A stretch of DNA of 64,000 nt from Oegoconia quadripuncta. Its lineage: Eukaryota > Arthropoda > Insecta > Lepidoptera > Autostichidae. Where the stretch lies: positions 32,804,853-32,868,852 of the forward strand of contig OX438742.1 in the NCBI GenBank assembly GCA_949316235.1, read 5' to 3'. Position 1 is the stretch's first letter; the number at the start of each line of letters is the position of its first letter. Below the pieces are notes generated by a model. The model did not search any database. It was not told where the DNA came from and worked only from the letters and a program-made list of their open reading frames with translations. Of this stretch, positions 1-31,285 are shown in pieces. The position numbers and the translations under genes were made by a program.

Positions 1-530
1 GGAAGTTCTCGGCAATCAGGCAGATGACTTCAATTAACTATCCCAACAGGTGATGCTTATGATGAACATGGACAAAACGGAACTTATGGCGAATGTATCT
101 ACACCAAGATGGTTCGACACCAACATCGGTTGGGAAATCTAACCTTGAAGTTGTGGACGAGTACATCTACCGAAGACAAGTGACCCGATTAGATAGGGTA
201 CAACTTTAAGAGAGAGGTCAATCGACGAATTCAACTCGTATGGGCAGCATTTGGCAAATTACATAAATCACTATTGGCCTTATAAGAAACCTCAAGGTCA
301 TGCAACGTGCTATGGAAATAACGATACTAGGCATTTCACTACGTGATCGAATCAGGAATGAAGAAATAAATGGAAGATTTATAAGTTAAAGTGGATGTGG
401 GCAGGGCACATAGCCAATATACTGATGGCAGGTGGAGCATTAAAGTTTTTGAGTGGAAACCACGCACCGGCAAGTCAAAAGTATCGTCGGTTGTTCGTGC
501 CTGCACGTATTCGCACCAAAAATGTCTTGC
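1..530 (+). pseudogene. RTE-type LINE reverse transcriptase C-terminal fragment
   Basis: The + strand, read across several frameshifts and stops, gives pieces typical of the end of RTE-clade LINE ORFs in Lepidoptera: a NMDKT stretch, then a FKREVNRRIQL block, then the WxWAGHIA block near 392-420 and a GKSK tail. The same blocks occur in the RTE copies at 14.3-17.9 kb and 43.1-43.6 kb. The piece is cut by the window start and decayed, so it is not functional. It is 5' truncated or continues outside the window. Confidence 0.75.
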
Positions 531-614
531 TGGAGTGACCCAATTACGAACCCAAATTTCTCGTTTTTTCTTCTATTATTCTTCCTTGAAGACAGAACTA
601 GCTTCTTCTTCTTC

Positions 615-1120
615 TTCTTCTTCCTTGCTAGCAATAAGCAGGTTAGTTTTAAACATGCCCCTGAATGAGCATGCTTTTAAGCAAAAACAAACCTACAGGT
701 ACAGATAGACATGCTATTAAGTAGCACGAGAGCATGCTATTAAAGAGCAAGTGCTATCTAGTGGCATGTGTGACGAAACTATTGCTAGTAAGTTTGCTTA
801 CAAATCGATCGATGTTCGAAAAAGCAATTTGAGCCCCCAGCGAAATGGGTGCTTAAAGCACGTCCCTTCCTGCCTCCGCCTCAGGTAGCATGCCTAAAAT
901 CGAACGTCGATCGATTTGTAAGCATGCTGATATAAGCATGCTCGTTACTAGCCATTGATTCGACACATATGGTACTTGGTAGCACTTGCTCATTAATAGC
1001 ATGCTTTCGTGCTACTTACTAGCATGTCTATCTGTATCTTATCAGTTCAAGAGCATGTTCATTTTAAGTATGCTTATAGGCATGCTTTGTAGCGTGCTAT
1101 TAAATAGCATGCCTCTCTGT
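615..1120. repeat. GCATGC-rich foldback (inverted-repeat) element
   Basis: The segment from about 690-825 is an imperfect inverted repeat of about 901-1045; both arms carry the same blocks (AGATAGACATGCTA, AGTAGCACGA, AGCAAGTGCTA, ACAAATCGATCGA). Weaker pairing continues outward to about 620 and 1115. The arms are dotted with the palindrome GCATGC or near matches. The centre, about 75 bp, is more GC-rich. There is no coding capacity. It is best described as a non-autonomous foldback/MITE-like element; its superfamily is unknown. Confidence 0.65.
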
Positions 1121-1370
1121 ACCTTTATTCTTGCATATTTCGTCATGCCATGTATGGTCAATATCAGCCTAGGTTTATCAACTTTGGACTTTTGACCCCA
1201 AATATAAATATATTTTGCCATAAATTAATGCCCCAGTCCATCAATTCAATTTGTAAGAGCAAATATTTGGTTTTCAGTACAAATTCAACTAAAAATCTTA
1301 GTCATACTCGTATTTAATAATAGGGCTATTACCCAAAAAAAAGGTAAATTTTATTTAAATATTAGGTCCT

Positions 1371-1578
1371 TGTTAGAGGTTCTATGTAGATACAATCACA
1401 AATTAAAAGGAATATTGACGTTTTATAAGACTTCTATATTTAGATGTATGTCATTACTTCTCAGTCGGCAAATCGGTTTTGTTATTTTATTAGAAATATA
1501 ACTTAAAATTACTTTCTCAAGGTGCTCTTGTCTGTTATTCCTTTATACTGCGTATTGCTGGTATATCCAGCTTACACA
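1371..1578 (+). repeat. 5' LTR of the Copia element
   Basis: Starts TGTTAGAGG and ends TTACACA; matches the 3' LTR along its full length with about two substitutions (one near position 24, one in the last 6 bases). It lies inside the left terminal repeat of the mariner relic. Confidence 0.92.
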
Positions 1579-1593
1579 GGTTATGGCCCAGTC
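1579..1593 (+). other. Primer-binding site overlapping the gag-pol start codon
   Basis: Right after the 5' LTR the sequence GGTTATGGCCCAGT closely resembles the internal initiator-Met tRNA site used by Drosophila copia (a half-tRNA primer). The ATG at 1583 of the long ORF lies within this site. A second in-frame ATG follows at 1595 and could be the real start. Confidence 0.6.
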
Positions 1594-4222
1594 TATGCGA
1601 ATCGAATTATTGAACAAAGAAAATTTCGATACATGGAGAATACAAGTTCAGGCATTACTGATTAAAAACGAGACATGGATGTACGTAGATGGAAGTAAGA
1701 TAAAACCGGAAGAGACTGGGGTAAATGCCGAAAGTGTTAGTCTTTGGAAGGCTGCTGATCAAAAGGCCAAAGCAGATTTGATTTTGTCGATTAGTCCAAG
1801 CGAATTAAAGCATATACGAGGGTGTGATACAGCACGTCAGGTATGGCTGAAGCTTGAATCTATTTTTGCGTCAAAAGGTCCTGCGAGAAAGGCCACACTT
1901 TTGAAACACCTGATTCTACAGCGCATGCAAGAGGGCGACGATGTTCGCGGACACCTCTACAGTTTTGTGGAAGCAGTGGACAAGTTGAATGACATGGGAA
2001 TTGATATACATGATGACTTGTTATCAATATTGTTGTTATACAGTTTACCTGCGAGCTTCGAAAATTTTAGATGCGCGATGGAAACGAGAGACGATTTACC
2101 AAAGGTGGAATTTTTGAAAATTAAGATTCTGGAGGAAGATGCTTCGAGAAAACAATCTAGTGGCTTGGTAGATGAAAGAGCTATGTTTTCAAGGCAAAAA
2201 AGAAGCGGAAATTGGAATAGTCGTAATACGAAAACGAAAAATAATGGAAATTCCTCGAAAGATGTTGGTTTTAAATATAAATGTTTCAAATGTCACATTG
2301 TTGGGCATAAAGCTTCGGAATGTAAGAAGATGACGAAGACGAGTCAGGATTACGACAGATACACGACAGAAGAAAAACCTGTAGTAGATAGTTTTGATTC
2401 TTTTAACTGTTTTAATGTTGCAGATACTTCTAAAAGGTCAGGGTGGATTCTGGATAGCGGGTGTACTTCCCATTTATGTAATAATGCTGATAAATTCAGT
2501 AGTATTAAAACTTTTGAGAGTACTTTAAACCTTGCGAGCAATCTATCGACGGCTGTTAAGGGTAAGGGCACGGTAAGTTTTTTGAGTTCAAATGATAATT
2601 ATAATGGTCATGCTGAATTTTGTGATACTCTGTACGTCCCTGATCTGCGAAGCAATTTATTGTCAGTTGCTAGAATTACCGATCGTGGTTATACTGTATT
2701 TTTTGAAAAAGACGTTGCTAACGTTGTTGACAGGAACGGTAAGATTAAATTGACAGCGGATCGCAAAGGTAATTTATACCAAATACGAGAAGCTTGTGGG
2801 GAAGTATCCGTTGCAAGCGAGAATGTCGATATATGGTTGTGGCATGAGCGTTTAGGGCATTTAAATGCGAAGGATCTCGCTAAGTTACTGAAACACTCAA
2901 ACGTTGATACAAATATGTCAAATTTGAATAAAATATATAATTGCGATATTTGTGCTAAAGGGAAAATGAGTTCTCTCCCTTTCAGTAAATCATGCGGCCC
3001 ATGTGATGAGGTGTTGAAGATAATACATTCGGATGTTGTAGGCCCAATGAAAACACAATCACTGAATGGTGCGAGATATTTTGTCACGTTTATCGATGAC
3101 TGTACGCGATATTGCGAAGTTTACCTACTGAGTAAGAAGAGCGCTGTGCTAGCTGCTTTTAAAGAATACAAAAGTCAAGTAGAGTTACAAACGGGCAAGA
3201 AAATAAAGTATTTTCAGTCAGATAATGGCGGCGAGTACTGTAATACGGAATTTGAAAATTTTCTGAAGAAAGAAGGGATTCAAAGAAGATTGACAATTGC
3301 ACATACGCCTGAAATGAACGGAGTCGCTGAACGCATGAACAGGACTCTTGTTGAGATGGGGAGATGTATGTTGTTGTCATCTGGACTTAGTCCTGCTTTT
3401 TGGGCTGACGCTGTCGTAACTGCTAGTTACGTTCGTAATCGCTGTCCAACTAGTGCTTTGGAAGGTCGAATTCCATACGAGAAGTGGCAAGGGAAACCTA
3501 TAGAGCTGGATATTCTGAGACGTTTTGGAGATAAAGTCCATATTTTGGATAAAACAGTCAAGGACAAGTTTGCGCCAAAGGCACGTGAAGGAGTTTTTGT
3601 GGGTTATCCAAGGACGTCCAAAGGATATAGAGTTTGGGTTTCCGCGGAACACAAAATCGTAGTAGCAAGAGATGTTAGATTTCCAAAGAGTGTTTTCGAT
3701 AATGTAGAAGGGGAAACGAGGAATCAAGATGAAAGAAAGGATGTAGATATGTCAAAAACAATGGAAATTACTCCGTCAAGGTTTGTTGATATCGACATAA
3801 AGGTTAATTCTGAGAATGTTCCTACAAATCATGATTCCGTGGAGGCAATACAAAACGATAATGTTGTTATTATGCAACCAAGCAGTACTATGACTATGAA
3901 AAAAGGTCCAGGAAGACCAAGAATACAAAGAAAAGGTGAAGTTGGAAGACCTAAGAAGATTTACAATATGATAGAGACAGAGCAACCTAACTTGGAAATT
4001 TCAAATGAAGATGAAGAAAATGATTATTTGGAAGACTGTGCGGGTGTAGTGGAGTTCTCTCTACGGGATGCTTTATCCAATGAGGAAAGTGAGGATTGGA
4101 AGAGAGCTATTATCTCGGAGGTTAAAAGTCTCCTTAAAAACGACACTTGGGAGATTGTTAAAAAATCCGTTGATCGCACTGCAGTTGGATGTCGCTATGT
4201 TTTAACAATTAATGTGGGCTAG
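1583..4222 (+). pseudogene. Copia gag-pol polyprotein, truncated in reverse transcriptase
   Basis: An open frame of 879 residues. The gag part (about residues 1-230) has the usual FDTWRIQVQALL start of Copia gag. It is followed by a CCHC zinc knuckle (CFKC...GHKASEC, about residues 234-247), the aspartic protease motif DSG at about 291-293, the GAG-pre-integrase block (WHERLGHLN, then CDICAKGKM), and the integrase core with HSDVVGP, FQSDNGGEY and EMNGVAERMNRT giving the D, D and E residues. The frame ends just after the first RT block (WKRAI...NDTWEIV...VGCRY) because of a deletion joining it to the RNase H end. Every domain up to integrase is unbroken. The start is at 1583 or 1595. The product would be a defective capsid/protease/integrase polyprotein. 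Confidence 0.9.
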
Positions 4223-4538
4223 AAGAGGAGATATAATGCAGATTCTAGAACTTTTGCAGAAAAGCTTATTGTTTGAATTAGGGTTGTCCCAGTTGTCAAA
4301 AGTATTTATGAATGTTGACAATCAAGGCGCAATTTGTTTGGCTAACGACCATGTGTTCCACGAAAGGAGTAAGCACTTCGACATTAAATTGCATTTTATT
4401 AGGGACGTACTGCATACCGACAAGAGTATCATTCTGAAGCATACGCCTACAGATTGAATGCTTGTCGATATCTTGACAAAGGCACTACCTGCCTCCAAGC
4501 ACCTTCAGTGCGTAAAAGAAATGGGGTTAGCTGAATAA
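4223..4538 (+). pseudogene. Copia RNase H C-terminal remnant
   Basis: After the RT deletion, the frame starting near 4212 reads through FELGL, VDNQGAICLAND, ERSKHFDIKLHFIRD and HTPTD, which are the RNase H and terminal blocks of Copia pol. It is interrupted by a TGA at 4455-4457, after which DILTKALP continues to a stop at 4536-4538. The deletion junction lies at about 4205-4260. The RT catalytic region is absent. Confidence 0.85.
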
Positions 4539-4639
4539 CATTATTAGGGTTGCTACTCCAGGGTTGCCACTCCTAACTTAGATTTGTTATGGTTATTTTT
4601 TTACAAACGTTATGTATAATTTTGTGATTGAGTAGGGCG

Positions 4640-4847
4640 TGTTAGAGGTTCTATGTAGATACCATCACAAATTAAAAGGAATATTGACGTTTTATAAGAC
4701 TTCTATATTTAGATGTATGTCATTACTTCTCAGTCGGCAAATCGGTTTTGTTATTTTATTAGAAATATAACTTAAAATTACTTTCTCAAGGTGCTCTTGT
4801 CTGTTATTCCTTTATACTGCGTATTGCTGGTATATCCAGCTTCCACA
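4640..4847 (+). repeat. 3' LTR of the Copia element
   Basis: A 208-bp copy of 1371-1578, followed at once by the target duplication GTCCT and the rest of the interrupted mariner terminal repeat. Confidence 0.92.
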
Positions 4848-4929
4848 GTCCTAACATATGAAATTGGCGTTTTGTAAGGGAGTAAGTAACCTAACGTCGA
4901 TTTGTTCAAAATATAATATATTTATTTAA

Positions 4930-5590
4930 TCAAAGCATGTACCATTGCTATTTATGCACTTTTGCCATCTCATAGGTAATTCATTGATCCCTTTACTAAA
5001 AAAACCATTCGGACGGGAATCAATAAAGTCTTTGAAGGCGCTTTGGACTGCCCCATCGGAGTTGATTTTTTTCCCTTGCAAGAAGTTATCCAAATTTCGA
5101 AAAAAATGGTAATCTGTTGGAGCAAGGTCCGGGGAGTACGGTAGATGTCTTAGACATTGAAATTGAAGCTCTTCTAATTTGGTAACTGTCTGTTGTGCCA
5201 GTGTGTGATCTAGCGTTGTCCTGAAGCGGCAGTGGCCTACGGCGATTGACCAGCCTCGGTTATTTAGCAGCTAGCTTTTGCTGACAATACACATCTGCCG
5301 TAATCTTTGGCCATTTAAGAAAGCTGAAGTGAACAACACCAGCACTAGTCCACCAAACGTTCACAAGTAACTTTTTTTAAGTCAGTTTTTGCTTGGGGTA
5401 GGATTTGGCTGGTTCGCCAGGGTTCAGCCATTGCGATGAGCGTTTCTGATTATCATACAGGATCCACTTTTCATCACAGGTAATGATTCGATTTAAAATC
5501 CCTTCATTATTATGCCGCTTGAATAATGTAACGCAGCAGTCTACGCGCGTTTGCTACGTCGATTTGCTCCACTCAATTCATGATAGACCC
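4930..5590 (-). pseudogene. Mariner transposase C-terminal half, decayed
   Basis: Read on the minus strand with frameshifts, it gives the mariner blocks ITCDEKWILYDN, SSQWLNPGEPAKSYPKQKLT, VNVWWTSAGVVHF, then a QDNARSHT-like block and LPMRWQKCI at the end. The first and second catalytic regions are recognisable but the frame is broken by several stops, and the N-terminal DNA-binding half is missing. It belongs to the mariner relic 1362-5622 and is not functional. Confidence 0.8.
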
Positions 5591-5623
5591 ACTAAACGCC
5601 AATTTCATATGTAAGGACCTAAT

Positions 5624-5843
5624 ATATTATGTTTAAATAGGCAAAAATAAAATTCGGGGCTTATACTTATTGGATTTAGGACTATTTCATTTAAAATTAT
5701 TTCGTCTCGTTATTAAGTGTATTTTTTTGGAGGAGTTGATAACCCTGGGTCATGCCCACCGTGTCATCCTCGGTCTGAGGTGTCACCATTGCTCAAAAGG
5801 ACAACCTAATTTATCCAGAGCCATAAAAACCTTTATAAAAAAA
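5624..5843. other. Short unassigned stretch
   Basis: AT-rich sequence between the mariner relic and the first poly(A) retroposon copy. No convincing coding or repeat feature is seen. Confidence 0.4.
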
Positions 5844-6442
5844 GCTTTTCGGCGGGAACTTAGCGAGTGATGTTGCACTATTATTTTTATTTCTTACTAA
5901 CTTCCCGCCATCGGATTCGATAACATTATCACGGATATATATAACCCGTGGGAACTAGGTACTCACTTTACCGGGATAAAAAATATCCTGTCTCAATCCA
6001 GGGTATGTTCTACCTATATACCAAAATTCATTCAAATCCGTTCATCCGTTTTGCAGTGTTTTGAGCAATAAACAAACATTCTCGCATTTATAATATTAGT
6101 TGTATAATTTGTGCATTCTGAGTTTTGAAGCTTTATAATGACAGAACATTGTGCAGAATAATTTGAGAATAATGCGCAACGATGCTTTCGGGTTCCCCAC
6201 AAAAGCCGCCAAAATCTTTCGTAAAGCATTTTGCTACCTACTTTACTGAAGATAGACTTGACCGTGACTAGACTCTAGTAGTCTTAAACGACGACGACTG
6301 ACTTGTTTTAATTGAGACTGACTTCACTAAACTGAGGAAATAAGATAAATAACAGAAAATAAAATAATAAGACATGGCTGTATGGGCTTAGATTCTTTTG
6401 CCGTCTCCTAGAGGAGTGAATTTAAACGAAAAACAAAAAAAA
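5844..6442 (+). mobile_element. Poly(A)-tailed retroposon, copy 1 (split by a Helitron-like piece)
   Basis: Starts GCTTTTCGGCGGGAACT and carries the family blocks TTTGTGCATTCT, CGGGTTCCC, GCCGCCAAAATCTTT, CTTGACCGTGACTAGACTCT and the end block TTTTGCCGTCTCCTAGAGGAG, then an A-rich tail. It is the most diverged of the copies here and is interrupted by 5896-6101. Other copies lie at 6443-7125, 46103-46499, 58804-59211 and 59518-59812. There is no ORF. It may be a SINE or a LINE 3' end; no tRNA-like head is seen. Confidence 0.7.
5896..6101 (-). mobile_element. Non-autonomous Helitron-like element
   Basis: On the minus strand it begins ACTAATATTATAAATGCGAGA and includes GGATGAACGGATTTGAATGA, hallmarks of the short Helitron-like repeats common in Lepidoptera. 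It ends GGCGGGAAGTTAGT, a variant of the CTAGT end. It interrupts the poly(A) retroposon between its TTCTTA and TATAATTTGTGC blocks, so it arrived later. No coding capacity. Confidence 0.65.
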
Positions 6443-7125
6443 GGCTTTTTGGCGGGAACTCGGCGAGTGAAGTAGCATTTTTCTTCATAATTCTTATAAT
6501 TTGTGCATTCTAACTTTTGAAGCTTAATAATGGCAGAATATTGTGCAGCAAACGTTAGTGATGGTGTACAAGTGAAGGGAAGTGTAAATTAAAGTGCGTA
6601 ACGGAGCTTTCGGGTTCCCACAAGAAGCCGCCAAAATCTTTTGTAAAGCATTCTGCCACTTTACTAAAGAATGACTTGACCGTGACTAGACTCTGTATAT
6701 GCCAAGTATACGACGAATTATTTGTTTTGACTGAGACAGGTGTCGATTCGGATGTACAACGAACTAACTAAATTTAAAGCAGATACATCCTTTTCTAACA
6801 CTATAAAATACAAAACAAGTCGCTCCATAGTATTTTAATCGTGACGTCGCTAGGAGTACACCTAATATTGATAAAGAAGTGCTTGTTTTGATCCTTTAAC
6901 TTAATTTGACAGGACTTAATTATATGGTGTCCTTTTCATGTATTAGTGGTTAGAAAAAGATACATATAATTTAAATTTAGTTAGTTCGTTGTACATCCGA
7001 ATCGACACCACTGACTTACAAACTGAAGAAATAAGAGAAATAAGACATGGCTGTTATGGGCTAGATCCCTTTGCCTTCTCCTAGAGGAGAGAATGAAACG
7101 AAAAAAAAAAAACAAAAAAAAATCC
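6443..7125 (+). mobile_element. Poly(A)-tailed retroposon, copy 2 (split by a MITE)
   Basis: Starts GGCTTTTTGGCGGGAACT directly after the A-rich tail of copy 1, so the two copies sit head to tail. It matches the copy at 46.1 kb closely up to the MITE at 6739, resumes at 7010 with CTGACTTACAAACTGAAG, and ends CCTAGAGGAGAGAATG followed by an A-rich tail. Without the MITE it is about 410 bp, the same as the 58.8-kb copy. Confidence 0.78.
6739..7009. mobile_element. 271-bp MITE with perfect 40-bp terminal inverted repeats
   Basis: The first 40 bases (6739-6778, starting GGTGTCGATTCGGATG) are the exact reverse complement of the last 40 (6970-7009). Weaker pairing continues inward (TTTTCTAAC matched by GTTAGAAAA). 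It interrupts retroposon copy 2 inside GAGACTGAC; the target duplication is at most 2-3 bp and unclear. There is no ORF. Perfect TIRs suggest recent movement by an unidentified DNA transposase. Confidence 0.85.
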
Positions 7126-7397
7126 CTGAGTCAAAGCTGTTAGTGGCTGGCTGGCTGGTGGTGGTTGGTTGCTTCTATAGACAGGCATATAATGTTACAT
7201 GAGAATAAGGAAGGATTACATTTATACATGAGAAATATACTACATGAAAATTTTAATAAATTAATCATACAGCACGAGATCTGATCTAGATGTTATTCGC
7301 TATCTGTCTAGTACAATACAGTTCCGATTTCAGTAAATTTAATTTTTTTTATAAAAAAGTCGTATGATACCATATCTGTATTTTGTGTAAAATAAAA
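7126..7397 (+). promoter_or_regulatory. Upstream/5' leader region of Tfb1
   Basis: Only about 270 bp separate the retroposon tail from the Tfb1 start codon, so the core promoter and 5' UTR must lie here, inside the repeats, or in an unseen upstream exon. No clear TATA box or initiator can be assigned. The stretch before the ATG is AT-rich, including a run of T and AAAAAT. Confidence 0.35.
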
Positions 7398-29057
<21,660 letters not shown>

Positions 29058-29394
29058 TATATACTATTTCGCGACTGCCAGAAATATATGTCTGGTAGTA
29101 TGCACATTGTGGAATGGGATGTCGGGGCTTAATGAGAATTCGATATTATGCGAAAGTTTACGTATTCGTATCTCGTACAGAGAACATCTTCCGTATATGT
29201 AATTCGTATTAAATTTGTATTGGTTTGGTAATTAATGGGCGTGCATAGCAAACAGCAATACATCTTTTATAGGGAAAATTACATAATTATTTGTATACGT
29301 ATATATATATACATACATATATAGCCAATTTTCTAATCATATATATCATTGTTATACAAAGAAACGACTATACAAAGGTGCCTCAAGCGCGTAT
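29058..29394 (+). terminator. Tfb1 3' UTR region
   Basis: Sequence after the stop codon; a variant poly(A) signal ATTAAA lies at 29208-29213. The true transcript end cannot be fixed. AT-rich, with an (AT)n-like stretch near 29300. Confidence 0.4.
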
Positions 29395-29948
29395 TCTTTT
29401 AAGTACATATTCGTTATTTGAATTAATATACGCAATTAATAGTAATAATAAGTTAGCTTTTTAAAAATGTTTAAATGTTATAACTCAACTAAGACTGCAC
29501 TGGGTGAATTCTATTACTTTAAAACACTTCCATAATTACAAACAAAATTTACTTAATTTTTATTGTTAGCAACGATAGATGAAGAGAAGGTGCTATTTTT
29601 AAAGCTTAAAGGATAGTTATAAAAGCCTATTATTCATGGGATATTCGCTGTAACCTGTGCTAGTGTAATTTTCGATATCCCTCTGAAGATTTTGTACGAG
29701 TACCTACCTCAAACTAGGCATTTTTCCATAGTTATCTAAAATAGGTATTCGTTATTTGAATTAATATAAGCAATTGATAGTAATAATAGGTTAATTTTTT
29801 AAATGTTTGAATTTTTACACTGGACAGAAAGCAATAATTAAATTTTATAACACTTACGTAATTTCAAATAAAGTTTACGTAATTTTTATTGTTACCAATG
29901 ATAGATAAAGAGAAGACGCCATTTTTTAAGCTTAAAATGTAGTATTTT

Positions 29949-30202
29949 AACGACATGCTGGGAGTAGTGGTTAGAAACCCTGTCTGCTATACTAAACGGC
30001 CGCGGGTTCGAATCCCGCTTGGGACATGTTTGTATAATGCATACGGGAACATGTACCCGAGTTATGGATGTTTTCATTTATCGTATGTATATATTTACAA
30101 AAAAAAAAATGTATTTGTGTCATCTAGTACCCTTATTACAAGCCTAGTTGTGCTTAGTGTGGAATTAGATGGCGGTGTTTGTATGTCCGAGGATATTAAT
30201 TA
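29949..30202 (+). mobile_element. tRNA-derived SINE, family 2 (array copy a)
   Basis: The head has GTAGTGGTTAGAAACCCTG (A-box-like) and GGGTTCGAATCCCGCTTGGG (B-box GGTTCGAATCC). The body has CGAGTTATGGATGTTTTCAT, an A-run and TTAGATGGCGGTGT. Flanked by AGTAGTAT-like repeats in the array unit. Confidence 0.82.
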
Positions 30203-30587
30203 TTAGTAGTATCGAATCTTGTTGGGATCAGCGAATGGGATATTCGCTGTAGCCTGTGGAAAAGATATTTTGCGATATCCCTCTGGAAATTTTTAACGAG
30301 TACATACCGGTAACTAGACAATTTGCAATGATGAGCAAATTACGAGTAGTCATAATTCAATCAAGTATTCGTTATTTGAATTAATATAAGCAATTGATAG
30401 TAGTAATAAGTTAACTTTTTAAAGTGTTTAAACTTTTATACTGAACTATGACAGCAATAATAAATTTTATTACTTATAACACTTACGTAATTTGAACTAA
30501 AAATTTACGTAATTTTTATTGTTACGTAATATGATAGATAAAGGGAAGGCGTTATTTTTGAAGCTTTAAAGTTAGTATTTTAACGAC

Positions 30588-30818
30588 ACGCTTGTTTAGT
30601 GGTTAGAAACCCTGACCGTTATACTTAAAGGCCGGGGGTTGAATCCTGCTAGGAACATATTTCTATGATGAATACATGTACTCGAGAATATGTATATATT
30701 TACAACCAAAAAATGTATTTGTGTAATTATATTAACCATCTGGTATCCATAATACAAGGCTAATTGTTTAGTATGGAACTAGATGTCGCTGTGTGTATGC
30801 CCAAGGATATTTATCATT
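30588..30818 (+). mobile_element. tRNA-derived SINE, family 2 (array copy b)
   Basis: Same position in the next array unit; the B-box is decayed (GGGTTGAATCC). The end ACTAGATGTCGCTGTGTGTATG is conserved. Confidence 0.75.
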
Positions 30819-31285
30819 AGTATCAGAGCCTGTTAATCATGGGATATTCGCTGTAGCCTGTGGGAGTGATAATTTTCGATATCCCTCTGGATATTTTGTA
30901 TGAGTACATACAGAAAATCAGGCAATTTTGCCACGGAGAGCAAATGACGAAAAGTATTCATTATTTGAATTAATATACGCAATAGGTAGTAATAAGTTAA
31001 CTTTTTAAAATGTTTAAAAATGTATTTTAAACTAAGATAGCAATAATTAAAAGTTATTACTTATTATAACACTTACGTACTTGCAAATCAAAATTGACAT
31101 AATTTTTATTGTTACAAATGGTAGATAAAGAGAAGTCTTTATTTTTTGAAGCTTAAAAGGTAGTATCAATGCAAAAATATTCATGGAATATTCACTGTAA
31201 CCTGTGGGAGTTATAATTTTCGATATCGTACGAGTACTTGTCGCAAACCATGCAATTTTGCTACGGAGAGCAAATGAGGAATAGT

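Larger units (their letters stand above)
1371..4847 (+). mobile_element. Ty1/Copia LTR retrotransposon, internally deleted
   Basis: Two 208-bp LTRs (1371-1578 and 4640-4847) begin TGTTAG and end in ACA, and flank a gag-pol region. A 5-bp target duplication GTCCT lies directly outside (1366-1370 and 4848-4852). Total length is about 3.5 kb, against about 5 kb for full Copia elements: most of the reverse transcriptase is gone, while gag, protease, integrase and the end of RNase H remain. By eye the LTRs differ at only about 2 of 208 positions, which suggests a fairly young insertion. It could still move only with enzymes supplied by a complete relative. Confidence 0.93.
1362..5622 (-). mobile_element. 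Mariner relic (cecropia-like) split by a Copia insertion
   Basis: The left end TTAGGTCCT starts at 1362 after a TA, is interrupted by the Copia element, and resumes after the target duplication as AACATATGAAATTGGCG near 4853. The right end at about 5595-5622 is the inverted match, followed by TA at 5623-5624. This terminal repeat resembles that of the cecropia-subfamily mariners. Without the Copia the relic is about 0.78 kb, against about 1.3 kb for a full mariner, so roughly the N-terminal half of the transposase is missing. Confidence 0.85.
29395..31285 (+). repeat. Tandem array of about 0.35-0.6-kb units, two with an embedded SINE
   Basis: A core unit (GGGATATTCGCTGTARCCTGTG ... TTCGTTATTTGAATTAATATA ... 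CACTTACGTAATTT ... AGATAAAGAGAAG ... AAGCTTAAA) recurs: a partial unit from about 29395, then starts near 29637, 30237, 30839 and 31183 (last one truncated). The units starting at 29637 and 30237 are about 600 bp because each ends with a family-2 SINE at the same place; the others are about 345 bp or less without it. Non-coding. Confidence 0.85.

Noticed and set aside
29949..30030. tRNA-like sequence with a B-box
   Set aside because: It is the head of a SINE that recurs many times; no complete cloverleaf with matching acceptor stem is evident. The same holds for the heads at 12.8-13.07, 19.8, 31.7, 46.6, 51.6, 55.6 and 63.7 kb.
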